From Serripes groenlandicus (lineage: Eukaryota; Mollusca; Bivalvia; Cardiida; Cardiidae): DNA of 64,000 nucleotides. How positions within the stretch are numbered: the stretch's first letter is position 1; each line of letters opens with the position of its first letter. The stretch covers positions 33,793,359 to 33,857,358 of the forward strand of contig JASEVX010000006.1 in assembly GCA_031761405.1 (NCBI GenBank), in the 5' to 3' direction. Positions 22,073 through 34,205 of this stretch are shown one piece after another. The notes beneath the pieces were generated by a model. The model ran no database searches, was not told the DNA's origin, and was given only the letters and a program-made list of their open reading frames with translations. The translations under genes and the position numbers were made by a program.

Positions 22073-23800
22073 CTCACCTATGCACGAAGTTCGAACATGG
22101 GTCATGTCAGGTCAAAAAGTAGGTCACTATGTCAAATTGAAGGAAAATCTTGTTAAAACCCAAGAGGCCGCAACCTTTGATTCAAAAGTTTGAAATTTAT
22201 TGGGTCAGAAACTAGGTCACTAGGCCAAATTGAAGGAAAATCTTGTTTAACTCGACAGACAGGGATGTTATGTTGGTGGTGCCCTAAAAATTGTTCAAAG
22301 AAATTAATTCCATGCTGAACTATAGCTGCCATGAAAATCGAAAGGATTTTTTATTGTTAAACTTTGAAAATCTTATTGTCTGAAACTGAAAAGTATAGCG
22401 CTTAGATATTTGGTGTGAAGCATTAGTAAGTGATTCTTTACAAAGATGTTCAAACTATGCCCATGGGGTCAAAACTGGCCTGGCCCTGGTGGTCACCTGT
22501 TTTACGTAAGAGATATATAGGGAAACACTTTGTATAATCTTCTTGTCTAGAAGGCCTAGAGCTTAGATATTTAGTGTGTAGCATTATCTAGTGGTCCGCT
22601 ACAATGATTGTTAAAATTATGCATATGTGGTCAACGTTTGCCCTACGCCGAGGGTTACCTGTTTTACAAAAAGATATATAGGGAAAAACTTTGAAAATAT
22701 TCTCGTCTGAAACCTTAAGGCTTAGAGCTTAGATAATTGGTGTGCAGTATTCTCTAGTTGTCCTCTACCTTAATTTTTCTCAAATTATGCCGCTGGGGTC
22801 AGAAGTGACTTGTCAAAAGGCATAGAACTTAGATATGTTGTGTTTAGCATTATCTAGTGGTCTTCTACAAATACTGTCAAAATTAGCCTGGCTCCGGGGA
22901 TTACCTGTTTCACATAGAGATATATATGGGAACATTTTGAAATTGTTCTTGTCTGAAACTTAAAGGTTTAAAGCTTAAATATTTAGAGTGTAGCATTGTT
23001 TAGTGATACTCTACATAGATTTTCAAATTATGTCCCTGAGGTCAAAATTTGCCCCGTCCCGGGGTATACCTGTTTTGCAAAGAGATATATAGGGAAAAAC
23101 TTTGAAAAACCTTAAGGCCTAGAGGTTGGTGTGCAGTATTGTTTAGTTGTCCTCTACCATGATTGCTCAAATTATGCTCCCGGGGTCAAAATTAGCCCGC
23201 CCCAGGGTCACATGTTATACATACAGATATATAGGGGAAAAGTCTTGAAGCTTAGAAAGAAATTCATTCCATGCAGAAATCTGGTTGCCATGGCAATGCA
23301 AATGATTATTTTGCCTGAAACTGAAAGGCCTATAGCTGAGATATTTAGTGTGTAGCATTGTTTAGTAGTGCTCTTCAAAGATTATTCTAATTATGCCCCT
23401 CTGGTCAAAATTGGCCCCGCCCCGGGGGTCACATGTTTTACATACAGATATATAAGGAAAACAATGAAAATCTTCTTGTCTTAAACCGAAGGACGAAGAG
23501 CTTAAATATTAAGTGTGAAGCATTCCTTCTACCAACATTGTTCAGATTATGCACCTGTGATCCAAACTGGCCCGGCCCCGGGGGTCATCTACTTTATATG
23601 AATATATATATATAGGGAAAAACTTTGAAACTCTTCTTGTCTGGAAGGCAAAGGCCTGAAGCATAGATATTTGGTGAATACAATGGTTTATTGGTCATCT
23701 ACAAAGATTGTTCATATTATACCTTTTGGTCAAAATTGGCCCCACCCTCGGGGTCACCTGTTTTACATAGACATTTATAGGGAAAAACTTAAAAATATTC
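22073..23800 (+). repeat. array of GC-punctuated repeats (8 or more copies) after a HINE-like head
   Basis: TAGCTCACCTATGCACGAAG and two CTAGGTCACTAGGCC units (22073-22250) are followed by at least eight diverged copies of 150-190 bp. Each holds ATATATAGGGAAA, CTTCTTGTCTG, TAGCATTGTTTAGTG, GGTCAAAATTGGCC and GGGGTCACCTGTTTTACAT. Short frames in it are repeat read-through. The GC-rich blocks stand out against the AT-rich surroundings. Confidence 0.8.
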
Positions 23801-23884
23801 TAATACTGGTACATAAACATTTTTTTAGTGACCTTCTAAGTCATATTAACTATATACAAAAGTCAGTCATAAGCTTACTGTATC

Positions 23885-24436
23885 GTCCGTCCGTCGTTAA
23901 CTTTTAGCTGTAAACAACATCTCCTCCTAAACCACTGGAACAATTTCAACCAAACTTCATAGGAATGATCCTTTGGTTGTCTTCTTTCAAAAGTGTTCAA
24001 ATATTTAAAATCTAATTCTAAAAGGGAGAAAAAAAACCAATCTTTAAAAATGTTCCCCTCTGAAACCGCTTCCGGATTCCAATGTAATATTATAAAAATA
24101 TTTCTTGGGTAACCCTCTACAAAATTTGGTCAAGCCATTTTGATTTGTTGAAAAACATGACAGCCAGGCGGAACCAGAAAAGGAGCAACATAACAATTTT
24201 TAAAAAAATCCATTCCGGTAAAATAAACATTAGATTCAAACGACATCTCGCCTTAAACCAATGGAATATCTACCAAACTTCACTGGAATGTGCCTGTAGT
24301 GGTCCTCTTTCAAATTGTTTAACGATTTTATGCTTTATTACAAATGTCCTTTACTGATAAGCTGTTTCATTTTCAGATCATTCCTACCCTTAATCCCTTT
24401 TATAAGATGGTATAGGGCCATCTTGGCCCTCTTGTT
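23885..24436 (+). mobile_element. HINE/pearl-like element with terminal hairpin
   Basis: It begins CGTCCGTCCGTCGTTAACTT, has two core units like those at 9105-9790 (CAAGCCATTTTGATTTGTTG), and ends in the hairpin AGGGCCATCTTGGCCCT with CTTGTT. It may be the 3' part of one long composite that started at 22073. Confidence 0.7.
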
Positions 24437-25959
24437 GCGAAAGAAGATTTAAATGTAAACAAGTGTGCATTCCCTTCATAGTAAATAAAATCTAGCGAGT
24501 TAGTTGTAATGCTAACCCCACAGCCAAGAGCGCCAAGGAGGATAAGCCATTACAACTATTTGTTCAAGTCTTTGGTGCTATTGCGCCTGAGAATACAAGT
24601 GAGCAATTATATACATTCATTGAAAAGGTGTTTATGGTTGTGATAAAACAATCATTTTTTACACGTTGATTACAACGTATGTATGAAAAAAGCATTCCCT
24701 AATATATAAATGTAGAAAACAGGTTCACAGTACACACGTCACACTTCAGACGTTAGACGTCAGCTTTTACTGACTTCACAGTTCTCATACTTAACTGCCC
24801 CAACATCGTATTCACCATTCACGTTTCGTTATGCTCATTTCATTGATCACGTGACTAGTTCGGTTCAAAGGGGTATATCTCCGATTGCTCTCTCGGTGAC
24901 GACGAAGGCTATTTATCAATGGCCAAGAACAATAAAACCAGAACGACCATTCATATTTTAGTAAATGACAATGTCGGTGTGATTTGCTACTTTCGCCTTC
25001 AACAAATGGGCTAAACAATGTATAGTTGCGAACATAATGTTTTGCTTAGAACCTTGGACACACATACTAAAGTCAATTTAAAATACATATGTACCATCAA
25101 AACTTGTACCCAAGCTAGCAGATTAACATAACGGCTATAATTGCAGATCTAACCAACAATGCCCACTAGTGTGATATAACAGGCCACAGTTACCCGTCAG
25201 GCTAACATGAACAAGGATACTTATATAAAGGACTTCTATGTAATAGTTTCAAATCACGCTATTATGGTCATAGCTCCAGCTTTATAAATAAATACAAGAA
25301 CATCGCAACAACATTGAGTGAGCATATTTCTGGCCTAAAGGACGACAATGTGCTGTACTCAATAAAGTGGAGATTGTAAGCTGAGCTAAGCATTATTCAC
25401 AGTCTAGTAAAATATGCAACTTTTGTTAAGAAGAAATATACTTTATTATCCACAAACAAGACATGTCTTTTTTTAACAAAAGAAATTAACTCACCAGTGC
25501 ATGTCGTCATAGAAAAAAAAAGTTCTTGATTGATAGAGAGTTATAACGTTTGAGTGACATTGTGTGACCAATGATCAATTTAGAAACTTCCAGGTTACCC
25601 TTTTTGTATAAATAACAATGCGAAAACATGATTACACTGGTGTGTATACTAATTGTATATTCGTTCTGTATTGAGTTGCTGATGAGTGAGGACATATATG
25701 TTCATTACAAAACAGATATGTAAAACGGTGTAAAAGAATCTAGTCTAAATTTCATATTGTATACTCTATTATATATAGATAATCGATCGTATGCGGATAA
25801 AATCCTTGTGGTCAGTATTAAGGGTAGACATATGACTTCATGCTGGGGCAAAGCGCTTTATTCGATCATCATGTGTTATGTTGTATCGGATCTAAATGCA
25901 ACTGTTGGTCAACTCCGGGTGACCAAGAAGTTACATTTCTTGTCTATATATAAAAGGGA

Positions 25960-26362
25960 AGCGTGCCAGGCCCAACTGGTTTTCACTATATACAACTCCA
26001 CCGCTTGGTGGCCATGTTTTCCAACGGATCGGAATAATTTGAACACACTTGGAAGAAGGTCACCATTGGAACATTTGTGACAAATAATTTTGCAAATCGC
26101 GCTAATTACTTTCGAAAAAAATGAGTTTCTGCCCTCTTCTTCTCTTTTTGATTCCACAGCAACCAAAGTTCTAATTATTTGAACAATCGTTGGTAAAGGT
26201 TACATAGAAAACATGATTGTGAAATTATTTTTAAATCAGACCTGTATTTCAAAGAAGAAGGTTTCAAAGGACATCGCATAACGTACAATGTACGACGGAC
26301 TCAGGAAAGACGATGAGTACTCACAATATCTCACATTAAGCACTTCGTGCTCGGGTGAGCTA
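25960..26362 (-). mobile_element. HINE/pearl-like element, minus strand, left end unclear
   Basis: The head on the minus strand is TAGCTCACCCGAGCACGAAG at 26362, with the fold GAGCACGAAGTGCT. The body shares TTTTCCAACGGATCGGAATA and GGTCACC(A/C)..GGAACATTTGTG with the element at 41077-42094. The terminal hairpin was not found, so the left limit is uncertain. Confidence 0.6.
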
Positions 26363-26852
26363 AAAAAGAGAGATACTAGAAAGATTAGGACTGTTGAAGG
26401 TTAGAGTCCCCCGTCGGGTCATACCTAATGGTCTTAGCATATATAGTAGAGTACCTAGCAGATGCCGTAAAAAACACCATACAAACAAGTCAATTCTGTT
26501 AATGACAGTCCGCTTTAAAATGAGAATAGAGTCCATGTAAGTTCAAACTTCAAAATATATGGGTTGTGTATGTACTATAAAACCACATTTAGTACATTAT
26601 CCTAATCAGGTTATGTAATGTCTATATTAGTCCCTGTTTAGTGTATCATTACAAATTGTGCAGCATCTTCTCTAGTAAATCACGGAATCTCTATTAATGC
26701 AGAGAGTCCTCATAATAAACGAGAGGCAATTCAGTTAGATGTTGTTTGCTAATATCTGAACATGCTGCTGTCATGTTTTCCTACATCTTTCCTTTTACTG
26801 ACAACAAGACTTCTACGCCGAATCTTCATTTATGAACATTCCAATACCAAAC

Positions 26853-26855
<3 letters not shown>

Positions 26856-26892
<37 letters not shown>
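26856..26892. repeat. (TG)n microsatellite
   Basis: About 18 perfect GT dinucleotides, located in intron 3 about 390 bases before exon 4. Confidence 0.97.
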
Positions 26893-27279
26893 CTTCATAA
26901 TACAATGTTTAACATTTTATTGACGTGAATTTCACCATCACTTTGGGGTTTACATTTGATGTATGTTGATGTGTGTGGACAATATTAATATCGTGTAAAG
27001 ATTCATTAAACGCATCAATTTCTCTTAATTATTCAGAAACTTTTGTAGCTGTTTCAAAGAGTGTGTATTTTATGTTGGGATCATGTAGTGCTTTGTCTTG
27101 ACCGTTTACAAGATTAAATTTGATTTAGACGACTTTAAAAATAAAAACGTTCGGCCTATCCATCCATTGAAAATAAATTATTGCTGTTAGTTAATTCAAT
27201 TTGTTAATACATGTTTATACTGTGGATGCACTGTCTTGATTCCTGAGTATTTCCTGATTGTATTGTTTGGTCATTTCAG

Positions 27280-27351
27280 AGATCACAACCACAACTCTAA
27301 CCACAACCACACATTCATCGTCCACTAACCCTATTGATACAACTGATTCAA
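27280..27351 (+). CDS. Ig receptor exon 4: Thr-rich stalk
   Basis: A phase 1-1 exon of 72 nt (24 codons). The acceptor TGGTCATTTCAG is strong. The sequence is EITTTLTTTTHSSSTNP and on to a TTDS end, a Thr/Ser-rich stretch expected to carry O-glycans and lift the Ig domains from the membrane. The in-phase donor is GCAAGT at 27352, a GC-AG type donor. The only nearby GT (27356, GTCTAA) would give phase 2 and lead to a stop in the next large exon. A related, decayed copy lies at 38878-38939. Confidence 0.72.
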
Positions 27352-29637
27352 GCAAGTCTAACATTTCATCTCAATTTCTTTGTCGAGTTAATTACATAGA
27401 AGTAAACTTAACAGCATTGTAACTAGGATATGAAAATGCACATATTACGATATGTTGGTCATTTAAAAAAAAAATATCAAGCGGTATTTGTATGACTGAC
27501 ATACGTAAGTATACAAATTTTACTCGATCTTCATGAACATTTGTCAAAATATTTACCTTGAAGTTTAAATATAGGTCATGACTGTTCTGATCCTATACTT
27601 TTCTCAAGTTACTTCTTTAAATATATCGTATGAACAATTTATAACATGAAACCATGGCACTCTGTTTCAACAGATGTGCCATTTGTGAACTTAACAGCTA
27701 AGTTCAATTTTGAGAAGCATCTAACTGTTTTAAATAAAATGCTTATCAAGATATTCTCCACTGTGACGTACTCCTCAATATTCCATAAAAACAGGCTGAC
27801 GTATACTTACATCAAGTTCCCACTTCTACAACATGATACTGAATTACACGTTGATCATATAAAGATAAGCGAAGTTATATATGAACTTTATAAATTGACT
27901 CTGCTGAAATGCATCAATTACTTGTTTATACTTAACTAAGTTTGGCAACGACATATTACCTTTCACATTATCATAAAATAGTAAAACGTTTGAATGGTGG
28001 TATTCATAATGTCACGACTCGGTTTAAGTAACTTAAAGTGGAAGCATTTATTCAAATTCAATGAAGGAAAAGGTCAAATACAATACAGTCAAACTTTCGA
28101 TTGGCAGTCATACAAAGGAAATCACGATGCTGATTGCTAAGGATTGGTGGACGCATATTTCCCAAGAGTAGAGGAGAGGAACCGTTACGCTATCGTTTTA
28201 CACGAAAAACTGCAATTTCTTCATCGATGCTTTAAACGTCTATGACACATATAAAGACCACTCTAACAGAAGAGTATCAGCTGAAACATCCTACATCGGT
28301 TGATCAGTTTGAATCTTCACCCGCGGTTCCGCATCGGTTAAGCACTAGGACATTTTACACAGGGTGCTCAGAGTTAGACTTGGTTTGGCTGTACAGATAT
28401 GTTCAACACCGTTCCAGAGCCCAAACGCTGAACAGATGGGCTAAGCACCGTTACAAGTTGTTGAAACGACATACCAAGGCAGTTTGAGACGAGACCATAG
28501 AGTTGATATTTCGTCACAGATCAACAGAGGCCGGATCGCCCGAGGAACATTCTATATAGCGTCCACATTGTACACAGTCTCAGTTAAGACATTGACACCT
28601 GCGAAACAACCCGAAAAGCGTCAACTTATCTCTTGACATTACTGTTGAACGAATGGTTGAAATAAACAAACCGTTTAAACTATATTATTTCAATCAGTGA
28701 AACAGAATTTTCAAATGGGTTGTAGGACAACCCTCCACAATTCGTGTGCCAACCCAGTAAGCAGATATTGGATCCGCCACTGCCATTTTTAATCAAATTC
28801 GAAACGACGCGTTACACAAATATGTCATTGCATTTCACGTATGACGTCACATTAAGTGAGACAACATTCACATGATCGCCATTTTCTGCGATTGATATGG
28901 ACCTATAGAAATATGTTACGAATCATAGCCTATGTATAAGTTGGCGTTTCATTGACCTAGGTCACCGAGGCTATATACAAGTCCAAAACGTTTCATTGAC
29001 CTAGGTCACCGAGGTTATATACAAGTCCAAAAGACGTCGTCATCACTGTAGCGATTAACTTTCTAATGCAATTGTTATTAAAATGGACACATATGATTAC
29101 AAACATCGCTTCTTGTACTTGAACGTGTTTCACTGATCTAGTCCAAGATCATGGTCACAAGTGTGTATGTGCACATAATTCCTTCATACTTCAAACACAG
29201 GTTTAGCGTCAAGAGAACAGCATTATGATTTACCGAACATAATCAAAAGTCAAGTTAGCAACGAATAAGATACGTCTGTACTAGTCGACGTCATCGCTTT
29301 AGTAATTTATTTTGTGGATGGTATAATTTAAACTTCATACACATGTTCCGTGTCGAGAGAGCTCGGACGGGTTAACGTCCGGAATAGCTACGATGGTTGT
29401 TTATAGATGTATACGCATTATGCAAACATCTTATACAAGATATGTCAAAGTCCAAATTCACATATCTTCATGTTAAAGAAAATCGTGTTAGTTATCAGAT
29501 GGCACTGTTTACAATTAACTATGGGGATTTGTTAGACCAATGCATGGCATGTTTGTTTAAACTTTTCAAAATAGTGAAGTGATGCAAAAACACTTTGGCC
29601 GATACATCATGTAGTAAAACTCACTTTGTCCTTTCAG
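27352..29637 (+). other. intron 4 (GC-AG), little recognisable
   Basis: It runs from GCAAGT to TGTCCTTTCAG. It contains a 44-bp tandem duplication (28945-29032). An 81-codon plus frame (28242-28487) and a 97-codon frame (27646-27939) lack family resemblance and splice support, so they are not called. Confidence 0.55.
28945..29032. repeat. 44-bp tandem duplication
   Basis: Two nearly identical copies (one C/T difference seen) start CGTTTCATTGACCTAGGTCA. Each includes the palindrome TGACCTAGGTCA. Confidence 0.92.
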
Positions 29638-29673
29638 AAATAGTAACAACCACAGAAATGCACACGACATCAG
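29638..29673 (+). CDS. Ig receptor exon 5: mini stalk exon
   Basis: A 36-nt exon, phase 1-1, between TGTCCTTTCAG and GTATTT. It encodes 12 residues around IVTTTEMHTTS, with the same Thr-rich character and the same opening (I-[TV]-T-T-T) as exon 4, so it probably arose by exon duplication. It is likely to be optional. Read with its neighbours it keeps the frame. It is short, so a chance match is possible. Confidence 0.55.
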
Positions 29674-30527
29674 GTATTTTAGGACAATAAATCCTTTTGG
29701 CAAATCTTACCTCATTTCCCCGTTATGTTCTTCTTTACTGTATGCTTGCTAGAAAATAAGTTCACCCCTTATGTTTACTCTATTTGTTCTAGTATAGAAG
29801 CTGAATAATATCATGGTAGTGAGCGTTTATTCATGAAATGAAGACGTCGATACATCCACCTGTTCGAATTTATCAGATTTAAGAGCAAGTTCCACCCATG
29901 TGTAGACACACAGAATCAATTATATTCGTTAAAACCCATTATAGTTATAGAGTCCGTCAGTTTACACCATGTTATAAAGCATTCACTTCAGAAACTTTAC
30001 TTTTACCTGAGTCGGAACCAGAAAATTACATAAGGAGGAGTACACTGGTCTTACCAATCCATATTTCTCAACTAAACCCTATGTTGTGGGTACTCAAAAG
30101 AATCGTGTCACATAGGGGATTCGTTTGAGTATCTGAGGTTCAAATAAGGGTTTTGGAATTTGAAAAACTCACTTTATCAAGAGGTCTTTCCTCTAGTATT
30201 TTAACTAAATCCACAATAAGAATCCTCTTTTGACTCTCCAAACTTGCTCGCCAACTTGTTGGCGTCAGGTGTGTTTGGTATCGCCCTATAACATTTTCGG
30301 TGCTCATTTATACCATTCCTTTGTGAAACATTGTTGATATGCATTAATAAATATTTAAGATATCAAAGAGCGATGTTACCAAAGACTAGACTGTTGCATA
30401 CCATTCACTTTTCCCCTTCAAAATACTCACAAGAAAGAAAAGATGATCATTTTGTGTTGCAGTGTATTATCGGAATTTCTTTCATCGAATAAAGAGAAAA
30501 GAGTAATGTGTTCAAGAGTGGCGATTT

Positions 30528-30655
30528 TGTTTTTATTTGGGCATTACGCCGTTGTCAACAGTATTTCATTTATATCACGGCGACAGTGCTGGGTAAATAA
30601 ACCATAGCAAGTGTAGGACATGTGTCTTGCTCCAAAATGACAACCAACAGTGGTG
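30528..30655 (-). mobile_element. SINE family 2 fragment
   Basis: The minus-strand copy keeps the 3' part: ATTACGCCGTTGTCAACAGT, TTATATCACGGCGACAGTGC and a weak match to the GGGCAAGGCAC-type segment. The tRNA head is absent. Confidence 0.7.
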
Positions 30656-31627
30656 ATAATTCTATGAAAAAAAGGTTCTATTTATTATGAGCTTTCAATG
30701 AATGTTTTGAAACACGTATATATATATATGTATATAAGGTCTGTGACATTCTGAAGATCCGTCGGAAAAATACTTTAACCTCATAATATGAGAAGTTAGC
30801 CTTGACATCGTAATCAAATTAGACGACCACTGTTGACACTGGTGGAATGTTATATATAAACAGTATGACCTTTGACTCAGTCCGAGCACTTTTCCGCGGA
30901 TGCAATCTTTGGGTGCTTCTAACTTATTTCCTATTTCTGGCTAGTCTATGTCTTCCATATTTCTGCTCCAGCTAGGACGCATTTGAGTACTTTTCTGGGA
31001 CAATACATTTTTCGTTTAAAAGAATGAATCTTATCTATCTCTATCTTCTGAACTTTATATTGAGTGTCCATAGTTCGAAGTTAGTTAGCTCATAGATCTA
31101 TGCTGCTTATCGTTATAGACATGTTTACATAATGAATGAACGTTTCTCATAAACAGAAGTATAACTTGGCAAGCAAGTCAAACTATTTGATTGATTAGAC
31201 GAGGATATGCCTTGCATTATAGATTGTAAACGTTACAAATGATGTTTCATTCATATCAGCGTTTCGTTCACCTACTGGTGTGTTTTGTCGCTTGTTTGAA
31301 CCGGAATTATTGCTTGACAGATAGCATACATGTTTAAAGAGTGAACTAAATCAGAGAGTATTCGGTTACCTAAATATATTCGGGTGGAAGCACATTGCTA
31401 TATGAACTGGTTTCTTGGTTTTCTTATACAACTGTAAATATGTTTCTGCTATGACAGTTCACAAAAAAGTAACTGATATTCATATGACAAAAAATTAGAA
31501 AATTGGAGGTACAGCGTTGATATACAGTTGTACCAATGTTGGAATTTGAACAATAATGATCAACCTCTCTTTGTCATGAAATTGACTAACTAACAATTTC
31601 TATCAGCTGTTCCCTGATTTGAAAATA

Positions 31628-31700
31628 TTTGGGTTGTTTGATTTCAGTGTTACGCCACTTTCAACATGTACGGTTATATCAAGGCGAACAGGAAAGATGA
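31628..31700 (-). mobile_element. SINE family 2 fragment, diverged
   Basis: GTTACGCCACTTTCAACATG and GGTTATATCAAGGCGAACAG align with the 3' part of the SINE at 15205-15300. Confidence 0.55.
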
Positions 31701-33128
31701 TACCTGGACCCGTATTCACACCAAACTTAATTTAGTCCAGTTTTGTAAATGTCGTAAGCGGCCGCGCACCGACTCTGGTTCCCGAATTATGATAATATCA
31801 AAAATACAAGACAGTACCATTCAATATAGTCTATTTATAGATTGTTATGTTTATCGTAATTTCAAATAGCTGGCATCTCACTGTGTCATTCAACCTCACT
31901 AGTCATTTGCTTTATTTTAATAATCGGCATTTCATGTTCAGTATCATATCTTCCCTTTTTACGTGACGAAGCTTTTTCTGTCGCTTTTCTTGTAGTTCGT
32001 TTTTGTCGTTTTCGATCATCTGTCAATTTCATTCATATATGCCTCTTGTTTTTCGCAAATATCGCTGAAAGTTTCGTCTATTAATGCACATACTTGATTA
32101 AACCACAGAAATATGTTTCAATATCAATTTCGCCGTCTAGTTGATTCGTTCTTTTTCGCCGATGCATTGATACTTTTATGAATATCGCGGTAAACACGTG
32201 TATTTTTCCTAGCCGACAACATGTTTTACCACGGATGCGATGAGAACTTCCAGAAAACTTAAATGAAATGAAATCTTTCGGTTCTTACAAACAAACTATG
32301 ACCGGTGATTAACTGAACTGTATTTCACTAATCACAGTAACTTTGGACAGAGACATATAAACACATATTTAATTGACTTGTTGACTACAAATAAAATTAA
32401 GCCTTTTCCACTTGCTGACACATTTTGATGTGTTAAGAGCAGACGAATTTAAAAAAAATTGAAGTAAAAAAAGAAATTTCTCGTCATGATCAAATGCTTC
32501 TTTCACTACAATTTGTTTTTAACTCTTATTCAAATATATACTTCAATTCATAGAGATTTTCCATCTTTTAATTAGATGTTTACAAAGTACATATTTGTCG
32601 TTTGTAGAATAGTGCTTAATATATCTGTGTGATATCTTTACGGGAAATGGACCAAGGGTTAATGGTGAAGTCAAACAGGATTATTTGCATTCTATATCAA
32701 TTCTTTATATGCATCAAACTATAACTTTGACAGTTAAACACTAGTGTCTACTTAATCAAATATAACATATTATTAAATCTTGTTTCGTAAAAAAAATATC
32801 TAAATAGCACATGTTAAAAGTTATTAAATTCTACAGTGTAGCATTCGAGGAAATTACTTAACTTATAAACTTATGTAATGACTAGTTAGAAATAGTTTTT
32901 ATCTTTAAATAAAATAACTTTTGAATCGCATGAAAACATCAACATTTCAGCCCTTTTTCTGATAAAGACAACTTTCGACAACATTGCCACAATTTATCGA
33001 TGCATTTTTCTAGATATGTCATATTTTTCCCAAAATATTTTCAAGCAGGCATCTTTTAAATATGCTTTCAGACAAATTGTTATTAACAGTCAGTAACTCT
33101 TAATTAATCATACCAAAGGTTACAAAAT

Positions 33129-33343
33129 TACCCTTTACAAAATACACAACTCTGCCGCAGACAACTTTGAAATAGTCTAGGCAAAAACGTGTAAAAGCTC
33201 TTTAAATGATAGTATTGAATTGTGTTGAAAACTCTGTAGGAAAATGAGAAATTGCTCATGTTGAACAATTGCTTTCTTTGCCACAATATTTTAACAGTCA
33301 TCTGTTGTAGATGCAACTGAGTTTCAGGTGGAAAAGGCTTAAG
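33129..33343. mobile_element. palindromic MITE, TTAACCCTTTCCC family, copy 1
   Basis: The ends are TTACCCTTTAC and GTGGAAAAGGCTTAAG. The inner half-sites CTGCCGCAGACAACTTTGAAA and CACAATATTTTAACAGTCAT lie on either side of GAGAAATTGCTCATG. It is foldable along its whole length and non-coding. Confidence 0.75.
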
Positions 33344-33497
33344 ATTAATGTTTTGATAACAAGACATCTAAATAACAATTCATTAAATTAATGTTTCAAG
33401 TCCATTATTCACCTGAAGAGAACCAAAATTTATATTTAAAATCAAAATATATTTTTCAAGCACTAGTTGAACTGTTTTTCAATAAAAAATTTTTTAG

Positions 33498-33707
33498 TTT
33501 AACCATCATTTCCTACAAACAGACACTTTCTGGCACCTTTGCAGCAAATATTGTTTGAAAACCTGTAACAAAAGTAGAATTGTTATCAACTTTATTCAAT
33601 TATAAATATTATAGTTCTTTCAATAATAGAGAGTTCTTTTTTTTTAATACCGGCATATGCTTTGAAAGTCATTTGTTGTAGATTTGATGTATGTGGGAAA
33701 GGGTTAG
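33498..33707. mobile_element. palindromic MITE, TTAACCCTTTCCC family, copy 2
   Basis: It begins TTTAACCATCATTTCCTAC and then ACAGACACTTTCTGGC, and ends ATGTATGTGGGAAAGGGTTA. The centre is AT-rich and partly lost. Confidence 0.75.
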
Positions 33708-33911
33708 CAAAATAGTGTCTTAAAATGTACTATACATGTTCTTAAACAGAATTTAAAGGATTTTTTTCATATCTTTCTTAACAAAATATTGACTTTTAAT
33801 GTACTCTTATTCTTAATCTAAGGTCATGATTTTACAGTTTGAGAAATAAATTCAAGTAAATGTTCATGCACTGGTAGAACATTTTGAGAATAAATTGAAA
33901 CTAGTTCCTAT

Positions 33912-34126
33912 GTTAAGCCTTTCCCGCTTACAATAAATCTGTAGCTCATGACGCTTAAAAGGTCTAAGTAAAATATGGAACATATCGCTAAATGAAGGTA
34001 TAATTCATGGACATAAAGTGAGAAACATTGTAGCAAAAGGAATTTCTTCTTTTGTCACAATGTTTTCAAAATTCGTCTGCTGCAGAAGCGTTTAAATCCA
34101 TATGGTGTTTAAGTAAACGGTTTACA
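33912..34126. mobile_element. palindromic MITE, TTAACCCTTTCCC family, copy 3
   Basis: It begins TTAAGCCTTTCCCGCTTAC. The central arms are GTAGCAAAAGGAATTTCTTC and TTTTGTCACAATGTTTTC, then GTCTGCTGCAGAAGCG. The right end is degenerate. Confidence 0.7.
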
Positions 34127-34205
34127 AAATATTGACTTTAAATTGTTGTAATTAATATAAAAGTACACTAAATGTTAATCCAAGGCCCTGATTTTACAGT
34201 TTGAG

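Larger units (their letters stand above)
18457..27279 (+). other. intron 3, repeat-rich, no further Ig exon seen
   Basis: It runs from GTAATT to TGGTCATTTCAG. I searched for a third Ig domain (Cys ... Trp ... Y-x-C in one frame between splice sites) and found none. The elements at 19518, 20930, 22073, 23885, 25960 and 26856 are listed separately. Unique stretches without features are about 18500-19500, 19640-20930, 21400-22070, 24440-25950 and 26380-26850. Confidence 0.65.
29674..33120 (+). other. 5' part of intron 5: two SINE fragments, otherwise nothing seen
   Basis: It starts with GTATTT. Only the SINE pieces at 30528-30655 and 31628-31700 are recognisable. Short frames (29898-30128, 31666-31869) have no family resemblance. 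Confidence 0.5.

Noticed and set aside
28242..28487. 81-codon plus-strand frame in intron 4
   Set aside because: No recognisable domain and no matching acceptor or donor; likely chance.
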